DNA from: DASQHY01 sp035602605
GTDB taxonomy: Bacteria; Acidobacteriota; Terriglobia; Acidiferrales; UBA7541
Length of the DNA stretch: 64,000 bases
Direction: 5' to 3'
Assembly: GCA_035602605.1 (NCBI GenBank)
Contig: DATNLZ010000084.1
Coordinates: 51,156 to 115,155 of the forward strand
A program made the translations under genes and the position numbers. Positions 16,877-26,672 of this stretch are shown here, one piece after another (the stretch's first letter is position 1; each line of letters begins with the position of its first letter). Below the pieces are notes generated by a model that was not told where the DNA came from, made no database searches, and was given only the letters and a program-made list of their open reading frames with translations.

Positions 16877-18844
16877 TCAGTGCACCATTCCAAGCGCTGG
16901 CTTGAGCAAAGGCCACAGGAGGAGACCAATCACAAGCACAGCTCCCACGACCACCCATGCCGCATAACTGCGCGTATTGCCGGATTGCACGCGGCGGACG
17001 CGCTCTCCGATTGCTTGTGTTCCTCGCGCAACGCCGTTCACCGAGCCGTCAATCGCGCCTTCGTCCACGAGGTTCCAAAGGACGCGCGTCGCGAACCACA
17101 CGAGAGGCCGTACGATTACGGCGTCGTAAATCTCGTCCACGTAATATTTGTTCACCAGCAACGTGTAGACACCTCTAAAGGATCGTGCCAGACGCTCCAG
17201 TACATCTTTCCCCCGGAGATAGAACCACCACGCCAACAGAAAGCCGGTAACCGAGACACCGACGGCTATAGCGGCAAGTGTCAGTTCGCGTGAATTGCCA
17301 CCCGGCACGGCGGACTCTGCATGCGCTGCGTTCCCCATCACCGGACCCAAGAATGCCGCAAACAGATCGGCGCCTCCGAAAAATGCTGGTGCGGCAACCC
17401 AGCCACCGGCAACAGAAAGTACCGCCAGTACAACGAGCGGAACCAGCATGCTCCTCGGCGACTCGTGCACGTGAACATGATGCTGGTCGTAACGCGGCGC
17501 GCCGTGGAAGGTCAGAAACATCAATCGAAACATATAGAATGCCGTCAACAGCGCGCTAACCAGCCCCAGCAGGTAAAGCCACTGCCCGGCCGTTTCGCTT
17601 TCAAACGCATGCATCAGGATGGCGTCCTTGCTAAAAAAACCGGAGAAGCCCGGCGCACCGGCAATGGCGAGTGTAGCCATCAGCATTGCCCAATAGGTCC
17701 AAGGAATTTGACGGCGAAGGCCGCCCATTTTTCGCATGTCCTGCTCGCCCCCCATTGCATGAATCACGCTCCCTGCGGCGAGAAAGAGAAGCGCTTTGAA
17801 GAATGCGTGAGTCATCAGATGAAAAAGTCCTGCCGTGAAGGAACCGACGCCACAAGCCAGAAACATGTAGCCCAATTGACTCACGGTTGAATACGCCAGC
17901 ACTTTCTTGATGTCCGTCTGCACCAGGCCAATGGTTGCGGCAAAGAATGCGGTGGCGCATCCCACCACTGCGACGACGAGCATCGCGGTCGGGGCATGGA
18001 GAAACAGCACGTGCGAGCGCGCAACAACGTACACTCCGGCAGTCACCATCGTTGCGGCATGAATCAAGGCGCTAACCGGCGTGGGGCCTTCCATCGCATC
18101 GGGCAGCCAGACGTAGAGTGGAATCTGCGCCGACTTGCCAACCGCACCCGTGAACAGCAGTAGGCAGATAATGGTCGCCAACCCAAGCTCGCCCAGAGCA
18201 TCCGCATGCATGTTTTGAGCGTTGCTGAATACAGTCGTGAAGTCCAACGATCCAAATGCGCGGAAGATCAAAAACATGGCCAGCATGAATCCGAAATCGC
18301 CTATGCGATTAACGATAAAAGCCTTCTTGCCAGCGTCCGCGGCTGATTTGCGCAAAAAATAAAAGCCAATGAGCAGGTAGCTGGACAGGCCCACCCCCTC
18401 CCAACCCACAAACAGCAGCGGGTAATTCGCCGCCATGACCAGAATCAGCATGAAAAACATAAACAAATTCAGATAGGCAAAGAAGCGGTAGTAGCCGCCT
18501 TCGTGGGCCATGTATCCGGTTGAATAAATATGGATAAGCCAGCCAACCCCGGTGACCACCAGCAACATGACCACGGTGAGCTGGTCGATCTGGAGTTCAA
18601 AAGCGGCGCGGAACGTTCCTGCCGCAATCCATGTAAAGTACGAGCGCGCCCAGGGAATTTGGTCGGCAGAAAGTTGTGAGAACTCTCGACCCAGTTCGAG
18701 CGCCGCGGCAAAGGAGAGCCCCGTGCTGCCTACGCCGATGATGTTCACCCAGCGCTTCGGGAAGTTGCGGCCTGCTAAGCCGTTGACCGCGGCGCCGAGA
18801 AGCGGCAGCGCCGGGATAATCCACAGATAGTTGAGCAAGGGCAT
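16877..18844 (-). CDS. nuoL: NADH-quinone oxidoreductase subunit L (cluster 2)
   Basis: The 655-residue protein contains LLFVGWEGVGLSSYLLIGFY, RKSAADAGKKAFIVNRIGDF, LPDAMEGPTPVSALIHAATM and KVLAYSTVSQLGYMFLA, with the lateral-helix end including VNKYYVDEIYDAVIV. It is shorter than the cluster 1 copy by about 55 residues. Its ATG overlaps the stop of nuoK by one base. It is the distal proton pump of the second complex. Confidence 0.95.
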   Translation of the reverse strand: MPLLNYLWIIPALPLLGAAVNGLAGRNFPKRWVNIIGVGSTGLSFAAALELGREFSQLSADQIPWARSYFTWIAAGTFRAAFELQIDQLTVVMLLVVTGVGWLIHIYSTGYMAHEGGYYRFFAYLNLFMFFMLILVMAANYPLLFVGWEGVGLSSYLLIGFYFLRKSAADAGKKAFIVNRIGDFGFMLAMFLIFRAFGSLDFTTVFSNAQNMHADALGELGLATIICLLLFTGAVGKSAQIPLYVWLPDAMEGPTPVSALIHAATMVTAGVYVVARSHVLFLHAPTAMLVVAVVGCATAFFAATIGLVQTDIKKVLAYSTVSQLGYMFLACGVGSFTAGLFHLMTHAFFKALLFLAAGSVIHAMGGEQDMRKMGGLRRQIPWTYWAMLMATLAIAGAPGFSGFFSKDAILMHAFESETAGQWLYLLGLVSALLTAFYMFRLMFLTFHGAPRYDQHHVHVHESPRSMLVPLVVLAVLSVAGGWVAAPAFFGGADLFAAFLGPVMGNAAHAESAVPGGNSRELTLAAIAVGVSVTGFLLAWWFYLRGKDVLERLARSFRGVYTLLVNKYYVDEIYDAVIVRPLVWFATRVLWNLVDEGAIDGSVNGVARGTQAIGERVRRVQSGNTRSYAAWVVVGAVLVIGLLLWPLLKPALGMVH

Positions 18845-19161
18845 CAGAGCTTGAGCGAATCGACGCGTTCCACGTTGAGCGATTGACGGTTGCGCGCAAT
18901 CAAAATGATGATTGCCAGTCCGACAGCAGCCTCAGCCGCAGCAACCACGATTACAAAGAAAACAAAAAGCTGTCCGTCCAGCTTGCCCCAGGCGCGGCTG
19001 AACGCGACAAACGCAAGGTTAACGGCATTCAGCATCAGCTCGATAGACATGAAAACGGTAATGATGTTTCGCTTGAAAACGAACGCGACTACGCCCAACC
19101 CGAACAGGAGGGCGCTCAAAATTACCGAACCCGTGATCAAGAACTGCGATTGGGCGGCCAC
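18844..19161 (-). CDS. nuoK: NADH-quinone oxidoreductase subunit K (cluster 2)
   Basis: This 105-residue protein has three membrane helices. The two buried glutamates of NuoK are in MSIELMLNAVNLAFVAF and in VAAAEAAVGLAI. It starts two bases after the nuoJ stop and overlaps nuoL by one base, as is usual for tightly packed membrane-arm genes. Confidence 0.95.
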   Translation of the reverse strand: MAAQSQFLITGSVILSALLFGLGVVAFVFKRNIITVFMSIELMLNAVNLAFVAFSRAWGKLDGQLFVFFVIVVAAAEAAVGLAIIILIARNRQSLNVERVDSLKL

Positions 19162-19163
19162 GA

Positions 19164-19670
19164 CTAGCTTTCCTTTTGCGCCAGCACTAACGCGGCAATG
19201 ATCGCGATAAGAATGAGAAACGAAGTCAACTCAAACGGAAATACAAAATCACGAAACAACAATACCGCCAGATCCCGGGTCGACGCCGCAGAACCGCCGG
19301 CAGCAATGCCCGCCGCATTCATTTGAGATTCCGAGTGGGCCACCCAATAGACCAGTTGCATGGTTAAGAAAAAGCCCAGCGGGAGGCCGACCAGACCGGC
19401 CATGCGGCTCAAGTTGGTCCGCTCTTCGATGCCGGCATTGAGCAGCATAATGACAAAAACGAACAACACCATGATTGCGCCGCCGTAAACAATCACTTGC
19501 ACGGCTGCGACGAACTCCGCGCCGAGGAGCAAGTACAGCCCGGCAAGCGCGACCATCACCACAATGAGCGAAAGCGCACTATGAATCGGATGGCGCCGCA
19601 AAATCAGGCTTACCGCGCCACCCAAAGCCAGGGCGGCCAGCGCAAAAAATACGATTACCGGACCGGTCAT
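19164..19670 (-). CDS. nuoJ: NADH-quinone oxidoreductase subunit J (cluster 2)
   Basis: This 168-residue protein matches NuoJ: HPIHSALSLIVVMVALAGLY followed by the conserved segment VQVIVYGGAIMVLFVFVIML and a last helix FELTSFLILIAIIAALVLA. It lies 13 bases after nuoH. As in cluster 1, nuoI is missing from the position between nuoH and nuoJ. Confidence 0.94.
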   Translation of the reverse strand: MTGPVIVFFALAALALGGAVSLILRRHPIHSALSLIVVMVALAGLYLLLGAEFVAAVQVIVYGGAIMVLFVFVIMLLNAGIEERTNLSRMAGLVGLPLGFFLTMQLVYWVAHSESQMNAAGIAAGGSAASTRDLAVLLFRDFVFPFELTSFLILIAIIAALVLAQKES

Positions 19671-19683
19671 CGGCCAGTCGCTT

Positions 19684-20910
19684 TCATCGGCTGAATCTCA
19701 CAATCGCAAGGCTTGTCAGCACTACATTGGCGATGGACAGCGGAAGCAGAAGTTTCCATCCCACGGCCATTAGCTGGTCATAGCGAAAACGCGGCAGTGT
19801 TCCGCGAAGCCAGACGTAAATAAATAGAAAGGTCAAAACTTTCAACAGAAACCAGAAGGGGCCCTGAACAAAGTCATTTACCCCAGGGAACGTAAAAAGA
19901 ACCGCTAGCGCGAACAGCACGATCCCCAGAAATGGTAATACGACCTTGCCGAATACGGTTTCATAGCGGATGCCGTCCCAGATCAAATACAGTCCCGCGA
20001 GCCCAAAAAGTACTGTCGGTAGAAAATGCGTCCAGCCCCATGCGTTGGATTGACCAAATGGCGAGAGCCATCCGCCAAAAAACAGAATCGTCGCCAGGCA
20101 AGATACCGTAATCATGCTTGCGTACTCAGCCATAAAAAACATCGCGAATTTGAAGCTGGCATATTCGGTGTGGAAGCCCGCAACCAGTTCTGATTCTGCC
20201 TCGGCCAAATCAAAGGGCAATCGATTCGTCTCTGCGATCGCTGCGGTAAAGAAACAGAAGAAGCCGATCACCTGCGGAAACGACCCCGCAAAAATGTTCC
20301 ACCTCGGGAAAATCCACCAGTGCGCGCCAGCCTGCGATTCGATAATTTCGCGCAAATTAAACGAGCCGGCGAGCAGCAGCACCCCCACAACTGACATGGT
20401 CAGTGTTAATTCATAGCTGACCATCTGTGCCGAACTGCGAAGTCCTCCCAGTAAGGGATACTTGCTGTTGGACGACCATCCGGCCAGCGCCACTCCATAT
20501 ACTCCAAGCGAGGTAATCGCAAACAAAACCAATAATCCGATGTTGAGATCGGCAATCGCGAGCGGCGTCTTGTGGCCCAGGATCACAATTTCCTTTGGAC
20601 CGAATGGAATGACCGCGAGCGACGTCAGGGCCAATGAGAGAGCGAGGAATGGTGCGAGGAAATATACAAAGCGATCAGCTCCCGCAGGAGCTGGATCCTC
20701 TTTGAACAAAAACTTTAGTCCATCCGCCAGTGGTTGCAACAGTCCATGCGGTCCCGTGCGATACGGCCCCCAGCGCGATTGGATGTGCGCGACCACTTTG
20801 CGCTCGAACCAGGTTAGGTAGGCAAGCGTGGTCAGCGCTATAAACATCAAAACGGCGATCTTAACTAAAGAGACAATCAGGATCGGGTGCTGGGCGATCA
20901 AGTTGCTCAC
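19684..20910 (-). CDS. nuoH: NADH-quinone oxidoreductase subunit H (cluster 2)
   Basis: The 408-residue protein has FERKVVAHIQSRWGPYRTGP near residue 36, the KFLFKEDPAP segment and AETNRLPFDLAEAESELVAGF near residue 225, which line the quinone channel. It overlaps the end of nuoG by four bases (ATGA-type junction). It is longer than the ~330 residues of many NuoH because of an additional helix pair after residue 290, but shorter than the cluster 1 copy. Confidence 0.95.
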   Translation of the reverse strand: MSNLIAQHPILIVSLVKIAVLMFIALTTLAYLTWFERKVVAHIQSRWGPYRTGPHGLLQPLADGLKFLFKEDPAPAGADRFVYFLAPFLALSLALTSLAVIPFGPKEIVILGHKTPLAIADLNIGLLVLFAITSLGVYGVALAGWSSNSKYPLLGGLRSSAQMVSYELTLTMSVVGVLLLAGSFNLREIIESQAGAHWWIFPRWNIFAGSFPQVIGFFCFFTAAIAETNRLPFDLAEAESELVAGFHTEYASFKFAMFFMAEYASMITVSCLATILFFGGWLSPFGQSNAWGWTHFLPTVLFGLAGLYLIWDGIRYETVFGKVVLPFLGIVLFALAVLFTFPGVNDFVQGPFWFLLKVLTFLFIYVWLRGTLPRFRYDQLMAVGWKLLLPLSIANVVLTSLAIVRFSR

Positions 20911-23150
20911 GGTTTGGCTTCGGCCTCAGGAAGCGATTCAATCATTTTGCAATAGCGCCCCAGCGTACCACTGGTGAATAGCGTATCCGCGGAAGAAAAA
21001 ATCTGTCCTGGGGGAATATCGTGCGGGCCGTGACCGTTCCTCGCGCACTGTGGGGCAGTGGCTTCGGCGCCCCCGGTAATCAAGCCCGTCATTTGAACGT
21101 CATATCCGCGAACATTCTTACGAATCTCATCGAACACTGCTTCGGCGGACTTGTAATGAAACGCCGACCCCAATCCGAGAATCGCGAGTTGATGCGATAT
21201 AATCCGCAAGAGGTCGAAATCGCTTCGCGGCCCCATGATGTCCCCGCCCTTACGAAGCAACTGAAGCTCTCCCGCCGTGTTAGTGACCGTACCATCCTTT
21301 TCGTATGCACACTTTGCCGGGAAAACGATGTCCGCAAGCTCAGCGGTCTCGCTTAAAAACATTTCTTGAACGATCAGCAACTCCAGTTTGCCTCGGCCAC
21401 CATCTTTCGACGCTGCAAACGTCTTCACCGGATTCGCACCTACAACATAAAGCGCCTTTAGGGCACCGCTCTGGGTACCCTCGAGCATCTTCTGAGCAGA
21501 GAGCCCTGCTTTCTCCGAAAGCGTCGCTCCCCATAACGTTCCGAATTGCTCGCGTGGGCTACCGTCATCAAGTCGCGCATGTCCAGGCAACCGATCCGGA
21601 AGCAAGCCCATGTCTGCGGCGCCGCGAGAATTCGAATAATCACCCAGCGCCATATAGCGAGTCTTGCCTGCAAGAGTGGAGCCCAGCGTTACGAGTTCTT
21701 CTACCGCGGCCCCAGTTACTTCGGATCCGAAGACAATAACGACTTCTGCTTCGCTGGCTAGAAGGTTCTTCAATTCCGTCAAATTCTTAGTTAGTGCGTC
21801 GTCGAATCCACCTTCACCGCGCGCGAGCCAACGTACCACGCTGCCTTCGGTGCCGGGCGCGATGTGCACAAAATGGCGCGCCTTGGAGCGCAATTTGATG
21901 GGGTTTGAATTGATGATGTAGAGCTTCGCGTTCTGATGCCGGACCGCGCTGCGAATCTGCCAGGCAACCAGCGGATTTTGTTCCGTCGGATCGTTGCCAA
22001 TGAGAAAAATTGCCTTCGCTTCCCCCAGTTGTTTGATGGTAGCCGTGGCCTGCGAGGCTTGCTCACCGAGAGCTGTTACCAATCCCGCGTAATCTGCTGT
22101 TCGATGATGATCGACGTTGTTGGTGCCAAATGTCGCGCGAGCCAGGCGCTGCAGCAAATAATTCTCTTCGTTGGTCGTACGATTCGATCCGATAAAGCCG
22201 ATTGCGTTTCCACCATGCGCATCGAAAATTGTCTTCAATCGAATCGCTGCCTGGCGGCTGGCGTCTTCCCAGCTCGTAGGCAGTAGCTTCCCGTTTTGAC
22301 GGACCAACGGCAGCGTCAATCGTTCTGGATGCTCGGCGAAATCAAATCCGAAACGCCCCTTGATGCACAAAAAGTCTTGGTTAATACCGGAAAGGTCGCG
22401 ATTATTCGCACGGAGGATTTTGTTGTTACGCACGCTCAGAGTTGTCTTGCACCCATTCGAACAATGCGTGCACACCGTCGGCACATATTTCATTTCCCAA
22501 GGCCGCGTTTTATAGCGATAGGTTCCGCTCGTGAGCGCGCCCACCGGACAAATATCGATGCACATCCCACACTCTTCGCATTCGAGATGGTCCTCGCCGT
22601 TGGGAATGATTACCGACAGTGCTCCGCGCTGTCCGACGCCCAGCGCCTTCACGTCCATGCCTTCGTCGCAAACTCGCACGCAACGGAAGCAGAGTATGCA
22701 CCGCGGTGCGTCGTAATAAACCACCTCTGACCATTTCTCCTCGGGACTATGAATCTTTTCTTCCACAAAGCGGCTGGCATCGGCGCCGTAACGAAAGACC
22801 ATGTCCTGCAGCTCGCACTCGCCGCCCTTATCACACACCGGGCAATCCAGCGGGTGATTGGTGAGCAGGAATTCAAGCATCCCCTTGCGGGCCGCCTTCA
22901 CCTGCTCGGTTTCCGTGCGTATCACCATCCCTTCCATCACCACTAGCGTGCACGCGGTTTGCAGTTTTGGCGCCTTTTCTACTTCGACCAAACACATTCG
23001 GCACGCAGCCTGCAACGACAACCCCGGGTAGTAACAAAACGATGGCACCTCAATTCCCATGCGTCGCGTCGCTTCGATGACCAGCGTACCTGCGGGGAAT
23101 TTCACTTCCCGGTCGTTTATCTTCAGGGTGATTTGTTTAACGTCAGCCAT
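20907..23150 (-). CDS. nuoG: NADH-quinone oxidoreductase subunit G
   Basis: NuoG carries iron-sulfur clusters of the NADH module. Ligands visible in 747 residues: [2Fe-2S] C39, C50, C53, C67; H99, C103, C106, C112 for the His-ligated [4Fe-4S]; C151, C154, C157, C161 and C191, C194, C197, C201 in a ferredoxin-like fold; and C227, C230, C234, C262 for the extra N7 cluster found in only some bacteria. The rest, residues 220-700, is a molybdopterin-oxidoreductase-like domain without a clear cofactor role. It is present only in cluster 2. Confidence 0.95.
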   Translation of the reverse strand: MADVKQITLKINDREVKFPAGTLVIEATRRMGIEVPSFCYYPGLSLQAACRMCLVEVEKAPKLQTACTLVVMEGMVIRTETEQVKAARKGMLEFLLTNHPLDCPVCDKGGECELQDMVFRYGADASRFVEEKIHSPEEKWSEVVYYDAPRCILCFRCVRVCDEGMDVKALGVGQRGALSVIIPNGEDHLECEECGMCIDICPVGALTSGTYRYKTRPWEMKYVPTVCTHCSNGCKTTLSVRNNKILRANNRDLSGINQDFLCIKGRFGFDFAEHPERLTLPLVRQNGKLLPTSWEDASRQAAIRLKTIFDAHGGNAIGFIGSNRTTNEENYLLQRLARATFGTNNVDHHRTADYAGLVTALGEQASQATATIKQLGEAKAIFLIGNDPTEQNPLVAWQIRSAVRHQNAKLYIINSNPIKLRSKARHFVHIAPGTEGSVVRWLARGEGGFDDALTKNLTELKNLLASEAEVVIVFGSEVTGAAVEELVTLGSTLAGKTRYMALGDYSNSRGAADMGLLPDRLPGHARLDDGSPREQFGTLWGATLSEKAGLSAQKMLEGTQSGALKALYVVGANPVKTFAASKDGGRGKLELLIVQEMFLSETAELADIVFPAKCAYEKDGTVTNTAGELQLLRKGGDIMGPRSDFDLLRIISHQLAILGLGSAFHYKSAEAVFDEIRKNVRGYDVQMTGLITGGAEATAPQCARNGHGPHDIPPGQIFSSADTLFTSGTLGRYCKMIESLPEAEAKP

Positions 23151-23155
23151 AAGTT

Positions 23156-24970
23156 TTAATGCGCCCCAACCGGCACTCCCGTCGGCTTACGCGGGCATCG
23201 CCCGCTCAAATGCTCCTCAAATTCGTTCCGCCATTTATTCACGATGCTGATCGTAGGCAGAGCGGCGGCATCTCCGAGCGGACAAAATGTTCGCCCAAGC
23301 ATATTTTTTGCCAGCTCACCGATCAGCGGTATATCTTCCGCGCGTCCCATTCCCGCATGAAATCGCTCCAGCATTTTCCGCAACCAAGACGTTCCCTCAC
23401 GGCAGGGAATACACCATCCGCACGATTCGTGCGCGTAAAAATGCATAATGCGCCGCGCTAGATCCACCATGCAGGTATCTTCGTCAATGATCACCACACC
23501 GCCGGAACCCAGCATCGATCCCGCTTTGGCCAATGAGTCGTAATCCATCGGCAAATCCGTTTCCTCCGCTTTCAACAATGGGCAAGAGCTTCCGCCGGGA
23601 ATGACGGCTTTCAGTTTCTTGCCTTTGCGCATGCCCCCGGCAACTTCATCAATCATGCGTCGCAAATTGAATCCCATCGGGAGCTCATAAATCCCGGCAC
23701 GATTCACGTGTCCCGAAATGCAGAACAATCGCGTCCCGCCATTTTTTGGTGTCCCGCGTTTGGCATATGCCTCGCCACCCTCGCGTATCACTGCCGGCAC
23801 TGAGCTGAGCGTCTCCACATTGTTGATCACCGTCGGGCAGCCGTACAGTCCTACGACGGCAGGGAAAGGCGGACGGATCCGCGGATAGCCGCGCTTTCCC
23901 TCGAGTGACTCCATCAAGGCAGATTCTTCGCCGCACTCATAGGCGCCCGCGCCGGTGTGCGTGCACACATCAAAATCAAACCCACTCCCCAGAATATTCT
24001 TGCCGAGGTAACCGCGGGTGTATGCCTCTTCGATCGCGCGGTCCATGATATCGAGCACGCACCGATATTCGCCTCGCACGTAAATATATCCGTTATGCGC
24101 GTCGACCGCCCGCCCGGCGATGATCACACCCTCGATCAACTGGTGCGGGTCCATCTCCATCAGGGGACGATCCTTGCAAGTGCCTGGTTCGCTCTCGTCG
24201 GCATTACATAAAATGTATTTCGGCTTGCCAGTGTCTTTTGGAACGAAGCTCCACTTCATTCCCGTGGGAAATCCGGCGCCTCCGCGCCCGCGCAAATTGG
24301 ACTTTTTCAATTCATCGATCACTTGCTCGGGCGTCATCTGTTTTAAAGCTTTTTCCAGCGCCACGTACCCTTCATTGTTTAAATAAACATCAATCTTGGT
24401 TGAATCCTTCAGCCCGAATCTCTTACTGATCAAAGGCGTCTCGGCCGCGAGTCGCTCGTGGACCGCCCCTGCCGTGTACTTCGACGGCTCGGTTTTGCGT
24501 CCTGAATCGAGGTGGTCGATAATACGATCGAATGTTTGAGGGGTGAGGTCTTCGTAGAAATCGTAATTGACCTGCATCGCCGGAGCGCCCGTACACGCGC
24601 CAATGCATTCCACTTCCTCCAGCGAAAACACCCCATCAGCAGTTACTTCCTTGTGCCCGATTTCAAGTTTGCGCTGCGCGTGCTCAAGCAGTTGTTTGCC
24701 GCCGCGAAGCATGCAAGACACATTCGTGCAAATCTGGACATGGTGCTTCCCGGCAGGCTTCCTTCGGAGCATCGAGTAATACCCCAGCGTCTCGATTACA
24801 TGCAGCGTCTTCAGTTCCAAACGCCGGGCAATCTCGGCTATCATTTCATCAGTGATGTAACCCTGCTCGTCCTGCGCATACAAGAGCATGGGAATCAGTG
24901 CCGAGCGCTTGACGGGGTACCGCGTAAGCAAGGTCTCGAACTTACTGACGAGTTGCGGCGGAAGATTCAT
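23156..24970 (-). CDS. nuoEF: NuoE-NuoF fusion, NADH-binding module
   Basis: One 604-residue protein joins two normally separate subunits. Residues 1-160 are NuoE, a thioredoxin-fold [2Fe-2S] protein with ligands C81, C86, C122 and C126. Residues 180-604 are NuoF, with the NADH/FMN-binding stretches RGRGGAGFPTG (227-237) and GAGAYECGEESAL (about 340-352) and the N3 [4Fe-4S] ligands C517, C520, C523, C563. No stop or frameshift separates the halves; the linker is about 20 polar residues. It starts one base into the nuoD stop. It oxidises NADH and passes electrons to NuoG. Confidence 0.93.
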   Translation of the reverse strand: MNLPPQLVSKFETLLTRYPVKRSALIPMLLYAQDEQGYITDEMIAEIARRLELKTLHVIETLGYYSMLRRKPAGKHHVQICTNVSCMLRGGKQLLEHAQRKLEIGHKEVTADGVFSLEEVECIGACTGAPAMQVNYDFYEDLTPQTFDRIIDHLDSGRKTEPSKYTAGAVHERLAAETPLISKRFGLKDSTKIDVYLNNEGYVALEKALKQMTPEQVIDELKKSNLRGRGGAGFPTGMKWSFVPKDTGKPKYILCNADESEPGTCKDRPLMEMDPHQLIEGVIIAGRAVDAHNGYIYVRGEYRCVLDIMDRAIEEAYTRGYLGKNILGSGFDFDVCTHTGAGAYECGEESALMESLEGKRGYPRIRPPFPAVVGLYGCPTVINNVETLSSVPAVIREGGEAYAKRGTPKNGGTRLFCISGHVNRAGIYELPMGFNLRRMIDEVAGGMRKGKKLKAVIPGGSSCPLLKAEETDLPMDYDSLAKAGSMLGSGGVVIIDEDTCMVDLARRIMHFYAHESCGWCIPCREGTSWLRKMLERFHAGMGRAEDIPLIGELAKNMLGRTFCPLGDAAALPTISIVNKWRNEFEEHLSGRCPRKPTGVPVGAH

Positions 24971-26169
24971 TAGCGGTCCACTTCTCCCAAAACGATATCC
25001 GTGGTTCCAATACAGGCGATAACATCGGCAACCTGCCGCCCCACAACCATCTTTGGCAGGGATTGCAGATTCACGAATGATGGGGCACGCACTTTCACGC
25101 GCAATGGTTTCGGTGAACCGTCACTGGCAACGTAAAATCCTAATTCTCCGCGCGGCGATTCGATGGTCTGATATGCCTCACCCGGCGGCGGCGAAAAGCC
25201 TTCCGTGAAAATCTTGAAATGGTAGATCAGCGCTTCCATTTCTGTTTTCATCTTCTCGCGTTCCGGAGGAACAATCCCGGGCGCTTCGCTTCGAATCGGG
25301 CCTTGCGCGGGCACCTTTTCCATGGCCTGTTTGATAATTTTCAGGCTCTCGCGCATCTCCGCAACACGCACCAAGTATCGTCCGTAGCAATCGCTGTCGG
25401 TGCGCGTCGGAACGTCAAAATCAAATTCCTCATAGCTCGAATACGGGAAATATTTGCGTACGTCGTAGCCGACTCCTGCGGCTCGCAGCATTGGACCGGT
25501 TACACTCATTGCGATCGCGTCTGCGGCGCTCAAAACCCCGATCCCCTTGGTGCGCGCGATCCAGATCCGGTTCTCCGTCAGCAATGTCTCGTACTCATCG
25601 ATGCGGCTCGGAAACATATTCAGGAACCGCTGCATGCGCTCAAGCCAGCCGGTAGGAGGCTCCAGCGCGAGCCCGCCAATGCGAAAATAACTGGTCATCA
25701 TCCGTTGGCCGGAAATAAATTCCAATATTTTGAGGATTTCCTCGCGCTCGCGGAAGCAATACAAGAATACTGACATGGCGCCCAAGTCGATGGCGTGGGT
25801 TCCCAGCCACACCAGATGAGAACCGATGCGCGTCAACTCCGTTAACATTACGCGCACATATTGCGCGCGCTTCGGAACCTGCAGGCCCAGCAGCTTTTCT
25901 ACAGCGAGGCAGTAGCACAAATTGTTGGAAAGTGGCGCGAGATAGTCGATTCTGTCTGTCAGCGTGATTACTTGTGAATATGTCTTGGCCTCGCAAGTTT
26001 TCTCGATGCCAGTATGCAAATACCCGATGTCCGATTCCACTTTCACCACTGTCTCGCCGTCTAGCTCCAGCATCACGCGCAGCACCCCGTGCGTCGAAGG
26101 ATGCTGCGGCCCCATATTCAGCACCATCGTCTGGGCCGTGCCAGTCGCGGTTTGTACAGTCGTTGGCAT
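24970..26169 (-). CDS. nuoD: NADH-quinone oxidoreductase subunit D (cluster 2)
   Basis: The ATG at 26169 overlaps the nuoC stop (TGATG); a longer in-frame reading to 26220 would lie inside nuoC. The 399-residue protein has LNMGPQHPSTHGVLR, a conserved ELTRIGSHLVWLGTHAID, LTENRIWIARTKGIGVL and the end DIVLGEVDR. Around residues 275-305 it has an insertion rich in charged residues that the cluster 1 NuoD lacks. It forms the quinone pocket together with NuoB, which is not encoded in the window. Confidence 0.95.
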   Translation of the reverse strand: MPTTVQTATGTAQTMVLNMGPQHPSTHGVLRVMLELDGETVVKVESDIGYLHTGIEKTCEAKTYSQVITLTDRIDYLAPLSNNLCYCLAVEKLLGLQVPKRAQYVRVMLTELTRIGSHLVWLGTHAIDLGAMSVFLYCFREREEILKILEFISGQRMMTSYFRIGGLALEPPTGWLERMQRFLNMFPSRIDEYETLLTENRIWIARTKGIGVLSAADAIAMSVTGPMLRAAGVGYDVRKYFPYSSYEEFDFDVPTRTDSDCYGRYLVRVAEMRESLKIIKQAMEKVPAQGPIRSEAPGIVPPEREKMKTEMEALIYHFKIFTEGFSPPPGEAYQTIESPRGELGFYVASDGSPKPLRVKVRAPSFVNLQSLPKMVVGRQVADVIACIGTTDIVLGEVDR

Positions 26170-26648
26170 CAGCGAAATCCCTCGACTGGAAAATCCTTTC
26201 GGAGCGGATGACCTTCCCAATCCTCCGGCATCAGAATGCGTCGCAAATCCGGATGGCCCTCGAACCGCACACCAAACAAATCAAATGTTTCGCGTTCGTG
26301 CCAGTTCATTCCCGGCCACAGATCCGTCAGCGATCGCACCACCGGATCGCTCCCAGGAACGCGAACTCGGAGGCGCACCTTCAACCGGCGTGATATGGAC
26401 ACTAAGTGATAACTCAGCTCGAAGCGCGGCTCCATCGGAAAGCGGTCCACGCAGGTTAAATCGGAAAGATGTTCGAATTGCAGAGCGCTGTCTTTTTGCA
26501 GATATTCCGCAGCGCTGTAAAGATGCTCTCGTCCAACTACGACCGTAATTTCCCCCCGGAACTCACAGACTTCGAGTACCGCCTGCGCATTCCATGTACG
26601 CAGTCCAAGCACGGTCGGATTTTGCTGCACATCCGCTTTCTCAGTCAC
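26169..26648 (-). CDS. nuoC: NADH-quinone oxidoreductase subunit C (cluster 2)
   Basis: A compact 159-residue NuoC with the family signature WHERETFDLFGVRFEGHPDL and the end EGHPLRKDF. It has no N-terminal low-complexity tail, unlike the cluster 1 copy. It follows nuoA by 24 bases, so there is no room for nuoB, and is translationally coupled to nuoD. Confidence 0.94.
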   Translation of the reverse strand: MTEKADVQQNPTVLGLRTWNAQAVLEVCEFRGEITVVVGREHLYSAAEYLQKDSALQFEHLSDLTCVDRFPMEPRFELSYHLVSISRRLKVRLRVRVPGSDPVVRSLTDLWPGMNWHERETFDLFGVRFEGHPDLRRILMPEDWEGHPLRKDFPVEGFR

Positions 26649-26672
26649 GATTGGCTGTCCGGGAACGGTTTG

